Shown in pieces: positions 16,901 to 25,407 of a stretch of 32,196 bases of DNA (the stretch's first letter is position 1; each line of letters starts with the position of its first letter). Origin of the DNA: a bacterium (GTDB taxonomy: Bacteria; Patescibacteriota; Minisyncoccia; Phycocordibacterales; UBA10002); contig JAUSFR010000065.1 in the NCBI GenBank assembly GCA_030649775.1, positions 1 to 32,196 of the forward strand, read 5' to 3'. The position numbers were made by a program, and so were the translations under genes. The notes under the pieces were generated by a model. The model had not been told where the DNA came from. It worked only from the letters and a program-made list of their open reading frames with translations, and did no database searches.

Positions 16901-18154
16901 CTATGCGAGATTCAAGGTGTCGCCAATCTCCATCAATCGGTTGTACTTGCAAACTCTCTCGCCCCGAACGAGTGAACCTGATTTTATGTAGTCGCAGGAA
17001 AGTCCCACCGCAAGGTCGGCAATGAATGTATCCGTCGTGTCTCCCGACCGGTGGGAGATAATAGGTAGCCAACCTTGTTTTTTGGTAAGGGCGATTGCCT
17101 CCAGCGTTTCGGTGAGCGTCCCTATCTGGTTGGGTTTTATAATGACCGAATTGACGGCGTTCTTTTCAATGGCGGTCTGGATTCTGCGAGAGTTGGTAAC
17201 GGTGAGGTCATCACCGACAATTTTTATTTTTTGCCCCAGCACCGAGAGCATCTTTCCGAAACCATCCCAATCTTCTTCGGCGTGTCCGTCTTCAATAGAT
17301 ATAATCGGATAGGTTGCAACCAATTTTTCATACCATTCTACCATTTCGGTACGGTCAAGATTGCTCGCCTTCCCATCAATTTTGAGATGATACGACGTGC
17401 CGTTGTAGAAGCTTGACGCTGCGACATCGATGCCGATTTTGACTGACTCGGCCGTGTACCCCGCACTCACGATAGCTTGCCCGATGAGTTCAAACGCTTC
17501 CTCGTTTGAGGAAAGTTTTGGCGCGAAACCTCCCTCATCTCCCACGGCGGTTGCGTACCCCTTTTCCGCGAGGAGCTTCTTCAGGGTGGGAATAATTTCG
17601 GCCACGACGCGGATGTTCTCACGAGCGGTAGGAAATCCAATCGGCACAACCATATACTCCTGGATATCAAGGCCACTTGTGGCATGTTTGCCCCCGTTTA
17701 TGATATTGAACATCGGTTGTGGCAATTTAAACGCACGGGTTCCCGCTAAGCTCCCCAGATGTTCGTAAAGCTCCACCTTTTTTTCTTTTGCGCTTGCCCG
17801 CGCAAAAGCCAAAGAAACACCAAGAATGGCGTTTGCTCCAAGTCGTGATTTATTCTCCGTGCCGTCAAGCTCCCGTAGGGAAGTATCAAGGCTTTGCTGG
17901 TCAAATTCTTTTTCGTGGATATGTCGGTTAATCTCGTCATTCACATTTCCGACGGCAACCTGCACACCGAGTCCGTTAAAGCGTTTCGGGTCTTTGTCTC
18001 GAAGTTCAATCGCCTCATGCACTCCCGTGCTTGCGCCGGACGGTACCGACGCTCGGGCAATCGTACCGCCCGAAAGTTCGCACAAAACTTCAATCGTGGG
18101 GTTGCCCCGTGAATCAATAATCTCGCGCGCGCGAACGGATGTTATTTTTGTCAT
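16901..18154 (-). CDS. eno: Enolase
   Basis: AREIIDSRGNPTIEVLCELSGG; VGDEGGFAPKLSSNEEA; SIEDGHAEEDWDGF; SHRSGDTTDTFIADLAVG. Confidence 0.97.
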   Translation of the reverse strand: MTKITSVRAREIIDSRGNPTIEVLCELSGGTIARASVPSGASTGVHEAIELRDKDPKRFNGLGVQVAVGNVNDEINRHIHEKEFDQQSLDTSLRELDGTENKSRLGANAILGVSLAFARASAKEKKVELYEHLGSLAGTRAFKLPQPMFNIINGGKHATSGLDIQEYMVVPIGFPTARENIRVVAEIIPTLKKLLAEKGYATAVGDEGGFAPKLSSNEEAFELIGQAIVSAGYTAESVKIGIDVAASSFYNGTSYHLKIDGKASNLDRTEMVEWYEKLVATYPIISIEDGHAEEDWDGFGKMLSVLGQKIKIVGDDLTVTNSRRIQTAIEKNAVNSVIIKPNQIGTLTETLEAIALTKKQGWLPIISHRSGDTTDTFIADLAVGLSCDYIKSGSLVRGERVCKYNRLMEIGDTLNLA

Positions 18155-18966
18155 ACGTGTATTGATACGAGAGGAGTAATGGTTTCCTTCCGGCCCATGT
18201 GGCGTTCGGCTTCAAGGACAATTTTTTCCATCATAGCGACGGTTTCTATCGGGTACTTACCGATTGCCGTCTCTTCGGAAAGCATCACGGCGTCGGAACC
18301 CTGCAGAATAGCGTAGGCGACGTCGGTAACCTCGGCTCGACTTGGCGCTTGCTCCTTGACCATTGAGAGGAGCATCTGCGTGGCGGTGATAACGGGTTTC
18401 CCCGCCGTTTTCGCGCTACGAATAATCTTTTCCTGAATGAAAGGAATTTGCTCAAGAGGCAGTTCACTCCCGAGGTCGCCACGCGCAACCATCACCGCGT
18501 CCGCGCTCGCGATAATTTCGTCAAGCGACTCAAGAGCTATCTTGCGTTCTATTTTCGCGATAATACGCTGTGTTCCTCCACAGGCGCGTATGACTTCTCG
18601 GCAACGTGCTATGTCGGTTGCATTCCCGACAAACGACTGTGCGATATAGTCGACGCGATGCTCCACTCCGAAGGCGATACTGCGCTTGTCTTCTTCCGTA
18701 AGAGAGGAGAGTGCGTGCGTATCATAGGTATGACTGCCGGTGTTTTGAATACGCGGGCCGGGCACATCAAGTATCACCACGATTTTTCTTCCCGAAACCT
18801 TTTCGGCTTCTCGTATCGCCCGAAGAGCCTTTGTGTGCTCGTCAACATCCCCCCACGCAAAATTAAGACGAGCGACATCCATCTCGTGGGCGATTAACGC
18901 CGAAAGGATGGAAACATCCATACACGCGGGACCGATGGTTGCAATAATTTGGGCTCGTGAATGCAT
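18151..18966 (-). CDS. Truncated pyruvate-kinase-like protein (A-domain only)
   Basis: ATIGPA; IIAKIE; DAVMVARGDLGSELP; ITATQMLLSM...SRAEVTDVAYAILQGSDAVMLSEETAIGKYP; B and C domains absent; overlaps eno by 4 nt. Confidence 0.85.
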   Translation of the reverse strand: MHSRAQIIATIGPACMDVSILSALIAHEMDVARLNFAWGDVDEHTKALRAIREAEKVSGRKIVVILDVPGPRIQNTGSHTYDTHALSSLTEEDKRSIAFGVEHRVDYIAQSFVGNATDIARCREVIRACGGTQRIIAKIERKIALESLDEIIASADAVMVARGDLGSELPLEQIPFIQEKIIRSAKTAGKPVITATQMLLSMVKEQAPSRAEVTDVAYAILQGSDAVMLSEETAIGKYPIETVAMMEKIVLEAERHMGRKETITPLVSIHV

Positions 18967-18981
18967 AGGCGTTTTGTTACG

Positions 18982-20520
18982 CTACTCGATAATTAAACTG
19001 TCGCCGGTCATCTCTTGTGGTTTGGCAATACCCAAAAGGGATAAAATGGTCGGAGCTATATTTACCAAACTGCCGTCCTTGATGCGCGTATGCTCACGGG
19101 TCAAAATAACCGGAACGGGGTTCAGAGTGTGCGACGTGTGCTTCTGACCATTTGCGGGGTCAACATTCATTTCCGCGTTTCCGTGGTCCGCGGTAATAAG
19201 CGCAACACCACCCTTCGCGAGAAGCGCTGGAACAATACGAGCGAGCGCTCGGTCAACCGCCTCAACCGCCCTCTTTGTGGCTTCCTCGTTACCCGTATGC
19301 CCGACCATATCGGCATTCGCAAAATTGACGAAAACAAAATCGGTACTCTTTTCAATGTGCTTCAAAGCTTCATCGGCAATTCCCTCAGCTCGCATCTCCG
19401 GTACTTCATCATTACTCCGTATCGGCTTGCCGTTCAGTTCCTTGATACTCTGCACCAGAATATCTTCTTCGCCTGCGTACGGCTCCTGTCGTCCGCCATT
19501 TAGAAAATAGGTTGCGTGGGCGAACTTTTCCGATTCGGCGATGTGCGCTTGGCGTAAACCACTGGCTGCAATCTCTTCTCCGAGCGTATGGGAAAGAGGC
19601 TCGGGGGAAAACACCACGTCGGTCTTGAGGTTCGCATCATACTCGGTCATCGTAACAAAATACACATTACTTTTGAGCGCGCGCTCCATCGTGAGACGTG
19701 AAAGCATGCGAGCTCTGTCGGGACGGAAATTAAAGAAAAAGACACCGTCGTTTTCCTGTATACCGCATGCGTTGTTTTTTTCGTCCAGACACACTATCGG
19801 CTCAATGAGATTATCGTCGGTCTCTTTGCCTTGGTACAGCTGGTCAATCAAGAGGTCGCCACTCTTGAGGTGACAGACGTTTCCCTTACATTCAAAAAGT
19901 GCTTCCTCGGCGCGTTTTACCCTGTCCCAATTGTCATCCCTATCCATCGCGAAGTATCTGCCCGTGATGGTCGCGATAAAACCGACACCAAGTTCATCCA
20001 AGAATTTTTGTAACTCAAGAATATAGCCACCCGCGGACTGTGGAGGGGTATCGTGTCCGTCCGTAAAAATATGAATGGCAATTCTCGGTATTCCCGCTTC
20101 TTTGGCAACGCGAAGAAACGCGTACAGATGGTCCGTGTGGCTGTGAATCCCGCCCGGACCAAGCATACCTTCCACGTGAAGCGTGGAGTGGTGTTTTTTG
20201 ATGTGGGCAAAAAGCTTGGCGAAACTTGGACTCTTTGCAAACTCACCGTTTTGTATCGCGAGCGATATGCGCGTAAGGTCGCTTTCGGGAACTCTGCCCG
20301 CACCCATCACATGATGTCCTATCTCGCTGTCTCCCATTTGACCCTTCGGCAACCCCACATATTCTCCGCTCGCATGGAGCAAGGCATGGGGGTATTTCTC
20401 CCACAGTGAATCAAAGAACGGTTTGTGGGCCGAGGCTATGGCGTTATGCAAAGACTCTTTTCGGTAACCCCACCCGTCAAGGACGATGAGGAAGACGGTT
20501 TTTTTGTCGGTTTGGTTCAT
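18982..20520 (-). CDS. gpmI: 2,3-bisphosphoglycerate-independent phosphoglycerate mutase
   Basis: VFLIVLDGWGYRKESLHNAI; LPKGQMGDSEIGHHVMGAGRV; FTDGHDTPP; ITADHGNAEMNVDP. Confidence 0.96.
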   Translation of the reverse strand: MNQTDKKTVFLIVLDGWGYRKESLHNAIASAHKPFFDSLWEKYPHALLHASGEYVGLPKGQMGDSEIGHHVMGAGRVPESDLTRISLAIQNGEFAKSPSFAKLFAHIKKHHSTLHVEGMLGPGGIHSHTDHLYAFLRVAKEAGIPRIAIHIFTDGHDTPPQSAGGYILELQKFLDELGVGFIATITGRYFAMDRDDNWDRVKRAEEALFECKGNVCHLKSGDLLIDQLYQGKETDDNLIEPIVCLDEKNNACGIQENDGVFFFNFRPDRARMLSRLTMERALKSNVYFVTMTEYDANLKTDVVFSPEPLSHTLGEEIAASGLRQAHIAESEKFAHATYFLNGGRQEPYAGEEDILVQSIKELNGKPIRSNDEVPEMRAEGIADEALKHIEKSTDFVFVNFANADMVGHTGNEEATKRAVEAVDRALARIVPALLAKGGVALITADHGNAEMNVDPANGQKHTSHTLNPVPVILTREHTRIKDGSLVNIAPTILSLLGIAKPQEMTGDSLIIE

Positions 20521-20537
20521 ACGGAGTGTATCGCCTA

Positions 20538-20763
20538 GAGCCTGCTCATAATCTAATGCCTGAATGAAATGTTCAAAATTCGTTGCGCGACTTGTTTTTG
20601 TTTACAAAAACAGAAGTACCCGTGTGGTGAAAATCGCGGATTTTGAGGAAGCGTATCGAGATACGCTGACGAAAAAGACGCGATTTGTAGCAGAATTTTG
20701 AACATTTCGGCAGGCAAGCTAAATCTTTTCCTCATATTTTGCGGTTAGATTATGAACAGGCTC
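20538..20763. mobile_element. MITE-like ~226-bp element with terminal and subterminal inverted repeats
   Basis: GAGCCTGCTCATAATCTAA (20538-20556) vs TTAGATTATGAACAGGCTC (20745-20763), 1 mismatch; TGCCTG..GAAATGTTCAAAATTC (20557-20581) vs GAATTTTGAACATTTCGGCAGGCA (20693-20716); internal hairpins. Confidence 0.75.
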
Positions 20764-21713
20764 TTACCCGTTTCAAAAAAACTAATCACATTGTTCACTG
20801 CGACTGTTGCCATTTCATCGCGCGCTTCTACGCTTGCCGAAGCGATATGTGGCGTCAGAATAACATTTTGGAGGTTGCGCAAACCCCGTGAAATTTTCGG
20901 TTCAAATTCAAAAACATCAAGCCCCGCCCCCGCAATAACCTTCTCGCGCAAAGCCATTTCCAGAGCACCCTCGTCAATGATGGGGCCACGGGAGGTATTT
21001 ATGAGAAAGCTCGTCGGCTTCATCAGTCGTAAGCGCGTGTCGTTTATGAGATGTCTCGTGGACGAAAGCAAAGGAATGTGGAGGCTCACCACGTCGGCTC
21101 TCGGTAAAAGCTCCTCAACCGAAGCAACATACACCGCGCCGTATTCTTTTTCCATCTTTTCGTTTCTCGCCACATCGGTATAGAGAAGGGCAAGGCCCAA
21201 TCCTTTTGCATAGTACGCGACTCGTTCACCTATTCGGCCGGCTCCGATAAGCCCAAGCGTCTTGCCGAGAATAGTGGTACCGATGAAGTGCGTCGGCGAC
21301 CAGCCGGTATACTTGCCTCGGCGGACAAATTCGTTCGCCTCCACAATTCGCGTGGATAAAGCGAGGATGAGCGCGATGGTATGTTCCGCGACCGCTTCGG
21401 TGGAGAGGGGAGCGGGGGCGTTCGCGACGGCAATACCGCGTTTCTTTGCTTCGGTGATATCTATATTGTCAAAACCGGTGGCGTAGTTGGCGTACAGTTT
21501 GACGGACGGCGACGCGTCAAAGACAGAACGGTCTATCGTATCCGTAAGAAGACAGAGAACGGCATCATATGAGCCTTTCTTCAGAGTGCGAATAAGTTCC
21601 TTTTGACCGATGATGGCGTCCTTCGGGTACACGTCAACCGTATACCCCTTGTCCTCAAGCATCTTCAACCCAACGTCAGGAATTCTCCTGGTTACAAAGA
21701 CTCTTTTTCCCAT
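20745..21713 (-). CDS. D-2-hydroxyacid dehydrogenase (glyoxylate/hydroxypyruvate reductase-like)
   Basis: YANYATGFDNIDITEAKKRGIAVANAPAPLSTEAVAEHTIALIL; LGLIGAGRIGERVA; LTPHIASASVEARDEMA. Confidence 0.93.
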   Translation of the reverse strand: MGKRVFVTRRIPDVGLKMLEDKGYTVDVYPKDAIIGQKELIRTLKKGSYDAVLCLLTDTIDRSVFDASPSVKLYANYATGFDNIDITEAKKRGIAVANAPAPLSTEAVAEHTIALILALSTRIVEANEFVRRGKYTGWSPTHFIGTTILGKTLGLIGAGRIGERVAYYAKGLGLALLYTDVARNEKMEKEYGAVYVASVEELLPRADVVSLHIPLLSSTRHLINDTRLRLMKPTSFLINTSRGPIIDEGALEMALREKVIAGAGLDVFEFEPKISRGLRNLQNVILTPHIASASVEARDEMATVAVNNVISFFETGKSLFII

Positions 21714-21780
21714 AGCTGTATTTTAGCAGTTTGTGGGGCACCAATGCAAAAGTAAGCCTTCGCGATGGGGTGAGAAGGTC

Positions 21781-21826
21781 TTCGATTCCCGGTCGCGAGC
21801 AAAGCAGTTTGCTCGCTTAGGGTCAT
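21781..21826 (+). pseudogene. Inverted partial copy of the tRNA-Glu 3' end interrupted by a 24-25 nt hairpin
   Basis: TTCGATTCCCGGT (21781-21793) + cGCGAGCAAA-gcag-TTTGCTCGCt + TAGGGTCAT (21818-21826), matching the tRNA 3' end TTCGATTCCCGGTAGGGTCAT on the other strand. Confidence 0.75.
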
Positions 21827-21829
21827 TCA

Positions 21830-21862
21830 ACAAAAAAGTCCACTGACGTGGCTCTTTTTTGT
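21830..21862 (-). terminator. Terminator downstream of tRNA-Glu
   Basis: ACAAAAAAGtccactgacgtggctCTTTTTTGT; CCAC/GTGG stem with T-run on the minus strand. Confidence 0.8.
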
Positions 21863-21867
21863 ACCGA

Positions 21868-21939
21868 TGACCCTACCGGGAATCGAACCCGGATTTAAAG
21901 CTTGAGAAGCTTCCGTCCTAACCGTTAGACGATAGGGCC
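21868..21939 (-). tRNA. tRNA-Glu (anticodon CTC), CCA not encoded
   Basis: GGCCCTA TC GTCTAACGGTTAGGAC G GAAGC TTCTCAA GCTTT AAAT CCGGG TTCGATT CCCGG TAGGGTC A folds as a cloverleaf. Confidence 0.94.
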
Positions 21940-22107
21940 ACAGACCAGCGAAGACGCTGGAATTTCTAAGTCTTAATTTCTAATTTCTAAAAAAGAGAAA
22001 AGAAGAAATAGCAGGAAAACTATAGCAGTAATTTTGTTTTCTGTCATTTTTTCAAGTTGACTTTATCGGGTGGGGGCGTAAGGTAGAAGAAGAAGGAGAA
22101 CTTACCA

Positions 22108-22761
22108 ATGAATAGACTTACGACGAGTAATGTTGTTCCTCGGATTGCCGAAAGCGCCTCACTTAGCGGGAAAAAGGTACTTGAGGTTGGATGCGGAAAA
22201 GGGTTTCGTACCGCCGAACTTTTGCGCTATTGTAGCTCCCTTGTCGCGATTGACCCCGATAAAGGGGCGATAGCGTGGGCCACAACAGGAAAGTGGCCTG
22301 AAACGGTTGCCTTTCAGGTGGGGTCAATCACCGACCCCATGTTTCCGAAAGCTTCCTTTGATGTCGTCATCTTTACGTTGTCTTTGCACCACATACCTGA
22401 AGCGCACATGGGACTCGCCATTCATAACGCCGTGAGCGTACTCAAACCGGAAGGAAAGATTGTCTTTCTTGAGCCAGGGTCCGAGGGGTCGCTCCTTGAG
22501 GCAGAGCTCCTTTTCGGGGCAGGTGATGGAGATGAACGCACTCAGCGGAACTTTGCGTACGAGGTTATGACGACGCATCCGCGCCTTTCATTCAGAAAGG
22601 AATTCTATGAAGAAGAACGGTTCCGCTATCCGAACATCAGACTCTTTAGGGAGCATTTGACTCCCAAGCTCGGCGGGATTGAGGAATGGTTGCGGTTTCT
22701 GGTGAAGCACAACCTTGAGCTCACCGCAAAACGAAGGGTGGATATCTTTGGTGTGAAGTGA
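22108..22761 (+). CDS. Class I SAM-dependent methyltransferase
   Basis: KKVLEVGCGKGFRTAELLRYCSSLVAIDPDKGAI; FDVVIFTLSLHHIPEAHM; SD AGAAGGAGA upstream. Confidence 0.87.
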   Translation: MNRLTTSNVVPRIAESASLSGKKVLEVGCGKGFRTAELLRYCSSLVAIDPDKGAIAWATTGKWPETVAFQVGSITDPMFPKASFDVVIFTLSLHHIPEAHMGLAIHNAVSVLKPEGKIVFLEPGSEGSLLEAELLFGAGDGDERTQRNFAYEVMTTHPRLSFRKEFYEEERFRYPNIRLFREHLTPKLGGIEEWLRFLVKHNLELTAKRRVDIFGVK

Positions 22762-22770
22762 ATTTTTAGA

Positions 22771-22797
22771 GGCGTGCTCCTTCGGCACGCCTTTTTT
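22771..22797 (+). terminator. Rho-independent terminator
   Basis: GGCGTGCtccttcgGCACGCCTTTTTT. Confidence 0.9.
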
Positions 22798-22999
22798 GCA
22801 CTTTTTGAGAGAGGTGGGTATACCCCCACACTCCCGGCGGAGACGCCGGAATTTCTAATTTCTAAGCAACAAAAGACGAAGGACAATGGTACAAAACCAT
22901 TGTAATGATTTTTTTGTGGCCATTTCATGTGGAGCTTTTGCAAAAAATGGGTGTGGGGGTATACTTTCCGTATTACCACCGTTTACTCTACCTAGGCTT

Positions 23000-24655
23000 A
23001 TGAAAAAGATTATCGCCGTTGGTTTTTTTGTATTGGTCGGGGCGTTCTCTTTCGCGCTTCAGGGGGGCGTCGCGTACGCCGAGTGGAGCACGCAGAACTC
23101 AAGCACCACCAATGAGTTTACCGGTATCTCGTGCCCCGACCCACGTACGTGCTACCTCGTTTCGGGTCTCTATCTTTCGGGAGGAACGGGCTCTATTTTC
23201 AAGACCACCGACGGGGGAGATACCTTTTCCCAGCTTCGATCACCCAGCCTAAATCCACTCCACGCCATCTCCTGCCCGTCGCAGAGCGTCTGCTACACGG
23301 TGGGCGATTTTGGTACGTTTCTCAAAACAACGAATGCGGGAGAGACCTGGTCGGGAATCCCGCTCGGAAGCAAATCAAATTCTCCTCGGTTGACGAATGT
23401 GCTCGCGCTTGATGAGCAGACCGTCATAGTTATCGGACGGGACGCCACGCTCTATCGAACGGAAGATGGGGGTGCGAGTTGGGGACGCCCAGGGGTACGG
23501 AGCGTAGCCGACTTTTACGCGCTGTATTTTCCCGACAGTAAGAACGGGTTTATCGGCGGAGATGACGGAGCACTTTTTGTCACCGACGATGGCGGAGCGA
23601 CATGGGCCTATCGTAGTACGCTTCGGCTTGCCGGAAAAATTCTCGGTATTCATGGTGATGGCGGACAAACGCTCTTTGCCGTGGGTGATGCCGTGCACAA
23701 AAGCACCGACGGGGGAAAGACGTGGACACGACAGACTACGCCTTCGAAAAGTAGTGTAGGCGTGGCGGTCGTTGACGCCAGCACCACCTATATTCTTGCC
23801 GACCTCAATACGGTCCAGAAGACCTCGGATGGGGGAGCGACGTGGAAAACCGATGCCTCATTTCTAAACGCGTTCTTGCAGGGAATCGTGTGTCATGGCG
23901 CGGGCTACTGTCTTACCGCCGGAAGTTTCGGAAAGGTGTTTCGACTTGGAACTCCTCCCGCAAAGGCCCTTCCTCCACCTCCACCGCCGGAGCCCACTCC
24001 TCCCGTTGTTGTTCCGGTAGTACCCACTCCGGCTCCCGTGATAGTAGCTCCACCCGTGGTGCCGAAGACTACCGCGCCGTCAATCGTAAAGGCGGTCAAG
24101 ACGGTGGTGCCGGGCGCCCTAACTCGGACTCTGAAAAAAGGCTCGAGCGGAAATGATGTGAAAAAGTTGCAAGAGCTTCTTGCGGGAGTCGCCGAAGTGT
24201 ACCCCGATGGCGAAATTACCGGCTACTTCGGTCCTGCGACCGCAAAGGCTGTCGGACGGTTCCAGGAAAAATATAATCTCGCGAATCCGGGTGACGCAGG
24301 CTATGGCGATGCCGGTCCAAAAACACGAGCCAAACTTTTAGAGACGGAGCAAGGCGAACCGACACCGAAGGCCGAAGTCGTTCCCGAAAAGACCGTGCCG
24401 ATGACCTCTGCCGTATTTACCCGCACCTTTAAGAAAGGCGCGAGTGGAAATGACGTCAAGAAGTTGCAGGAGATACTTTCTACCGACAAAGAGATTTATC
24501 CAGGTGGGGAGGTTACCGGCTATTTCGGACCCGCGACCGCGAAAGCGCTCGGACGGTTTCAGGAGAAGTACGACATTGCCGTTCCCGGGGACAGCGGATA
24601 CGGGGAAGTCGGTCCCAAAACTCGCGCGAAACTGGTTGAGCTAAGTTCACAGTAG
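23000..24655 (+). CDS. Secreted Ycf48-like beta-propeller protein with proline-rich linker and two C-terminal peptidoglycan-binding domains (ORF opens at 22886)
   Basis: Signal peptide MKKIIAVGFFVLVGAFSFALQGGVAYA; repeated KTTDGGDTF/RTEDGGASW/VTDDGGATW/KSTDGGKTW/KTSDGGATW; two GSSGNDVKKLQELL...GYFGPATAKAVGRFQEKY modules. Confidence 0.88.
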   Translation: MKKIIAVGFFVLVGAFSFALQGGVAYAEWSTQNSSTTNEFTGISCPDPRTCYLVSGLYLSGGTGSIFKTTDGGDTFSQLRSPSLNPLHAISCPSQSVCYTVGDFGTFLKTTNAGETWSGIPLGSKSNSPRLTNVLALDEQTVIVIGRDATLYRTEDGGASWGRPGVRSVADFYALYFPDSKNGFIGGDDGALFVTDDGGATWAYRSTLRLAGKILGIHGDGGQTLFAVGDAVHKSTDGGKTWTRQTTPSKSSVGVAVVDASTTYILADLNTVQKTSDGGATWKTDASFLNAFLQGIVCHGAGYCLTAGSFGKVFRLGTPPAKALPPPPPPEPTPPVVVPVVPTPAPVIVAPPVVPKTTAPSIVKAVKTVVPGALTRTLKKGSSGNDVKKLQELLAGVAEVYPDGEITGYFGPATAKAVGRFQEKYNLANPGDAGYGDAGPKTRAKLLETEQGEPTPKAEVVPEKTVPMTSAVFTRTFKKGASGNDVKKLQEILSTDKEIYPGGEVTGYFGPATAKALGRFQEKYDIAVPGDSGYGEVGPKTRAKLVELSSQ

Positions 24656-24703
24656 TCTTCTTTTTTCAACGCCAAGCGTTCGCTACTATAAGGCCAAAAA
24701 AAG

Positions 24704-24737
24704 ACTGGACCCGCGCGCGCACGCTGGTCCAGTTTTT
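24704..24737. terminator. Bidirectional hairpin terminator
   Basis: ACTGGACC...GGTCCAGTTTTT with A7 upstream. Confidence 0.8.
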
Positions 24738-24755
24738 GCTGTGTTGCCCGCAAAG

Positions 24756-25079
24756 TTAGGCGGGGGACTCGGAAGTTTTTCTTTTCCCAAAAATCGGGAC
24801 GATGTGCAGGGTAATGGGAATGGCGCTACTGTACGACTCCGTATGGCGGGGGTTCTTATAGCAAAAGCGTTCGCGGATGGCCTCCTTGACCATCGGGACT
24901 CCCGTAGAACGGAGCACCTTTCTTCTGTGGCACGCAAGCAGTTCCTGAAGCTCCGAAATGAGCGCCTTGGAACTCCAGCCATTTTGAGGGAGCTCCATTA
25001 CCGTCGCGTAAAGAGCTGTCTTTTCGTCCATCGTCTTGAGATTTTTCAGCAAAATCGGAAAGTAATCTGGTATGTTCAT
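24756..25079 (-). CDS. Hypothetical protein (ORF opens at 25238; likely start MNIPDYFP at 25079)
   Basis: Open frame downstream of a perfect hairpin; terminator on the minus strand after the stop. Confidence 0.5.
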   Translation of the reverse strand: MNIPDYFPILLKNLKTMDEKTALYATVMELPQNGWSSKALISELQELLACHRRKVLRSTGVPMVKEAIRERFCYKNPRHTESYSSAIPITLHIVPIFGKRKTSESPA

Positions 25080-25110
25080 AGGAAAATGTGTGACGTTGTG
25101 GAGGTTTGCT

Positions 25111-25145
25111 CCCACACCAATTCGCAAGAGGCGGATTGGTGTGGG
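25111..25145. repeat. Perfect hairpin upstream of 24756-25079
   Basis: CCCACACCAAT-t-CGC-aagag-GCG-g-ATTGGTGTGGG. Confidence 0.8.
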
Positions 25146-25203
25146 GGTGACTGCCACTATTGTAGCGGAGCGGTAGGAAATGTCCAAGAAAAAAAGAGAA
25201 CCA

Positions 25204-25404
25204 CTAGTTCTCCTTTTCCCATTTCCGTAACCAATCAAGTTGTGGATTTTCCTTAAGCGGAAGGCCGTCCGCCATACCTTTCTTTTCTTTCTCGGGGTGC
25301 TTTTTTTCTGGATTTTCAGCCGAACGGGAAAGCGACTCCTCCTCGGTATGCTCTACCGCCTCGTGCAATCCGAGAAATAACTTTTTAGCTCGTTCGGGGG
25401 GCAT
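25204..25404 (-). CDS. Small charged hypothetical protein
   Basis: 66 aa ORF immediately downstream of yqeY on the same strand. Confidence 0.5.
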   Translation of the reverse strand: MPPERAKKLFLGLHEAVEHTEEESLSRSAENPEKKHPEKEKKGMADGLPLKENPQLDWLRKWEKEN

Positions 25405-25407
25405 CGT

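Noticed and set aside
20553-20735. 60-aa ORF inside the MITE-like element as a transposase remnant
   Set aside because: Composition follows the inverted repeats and there is no recognisable transposase motif
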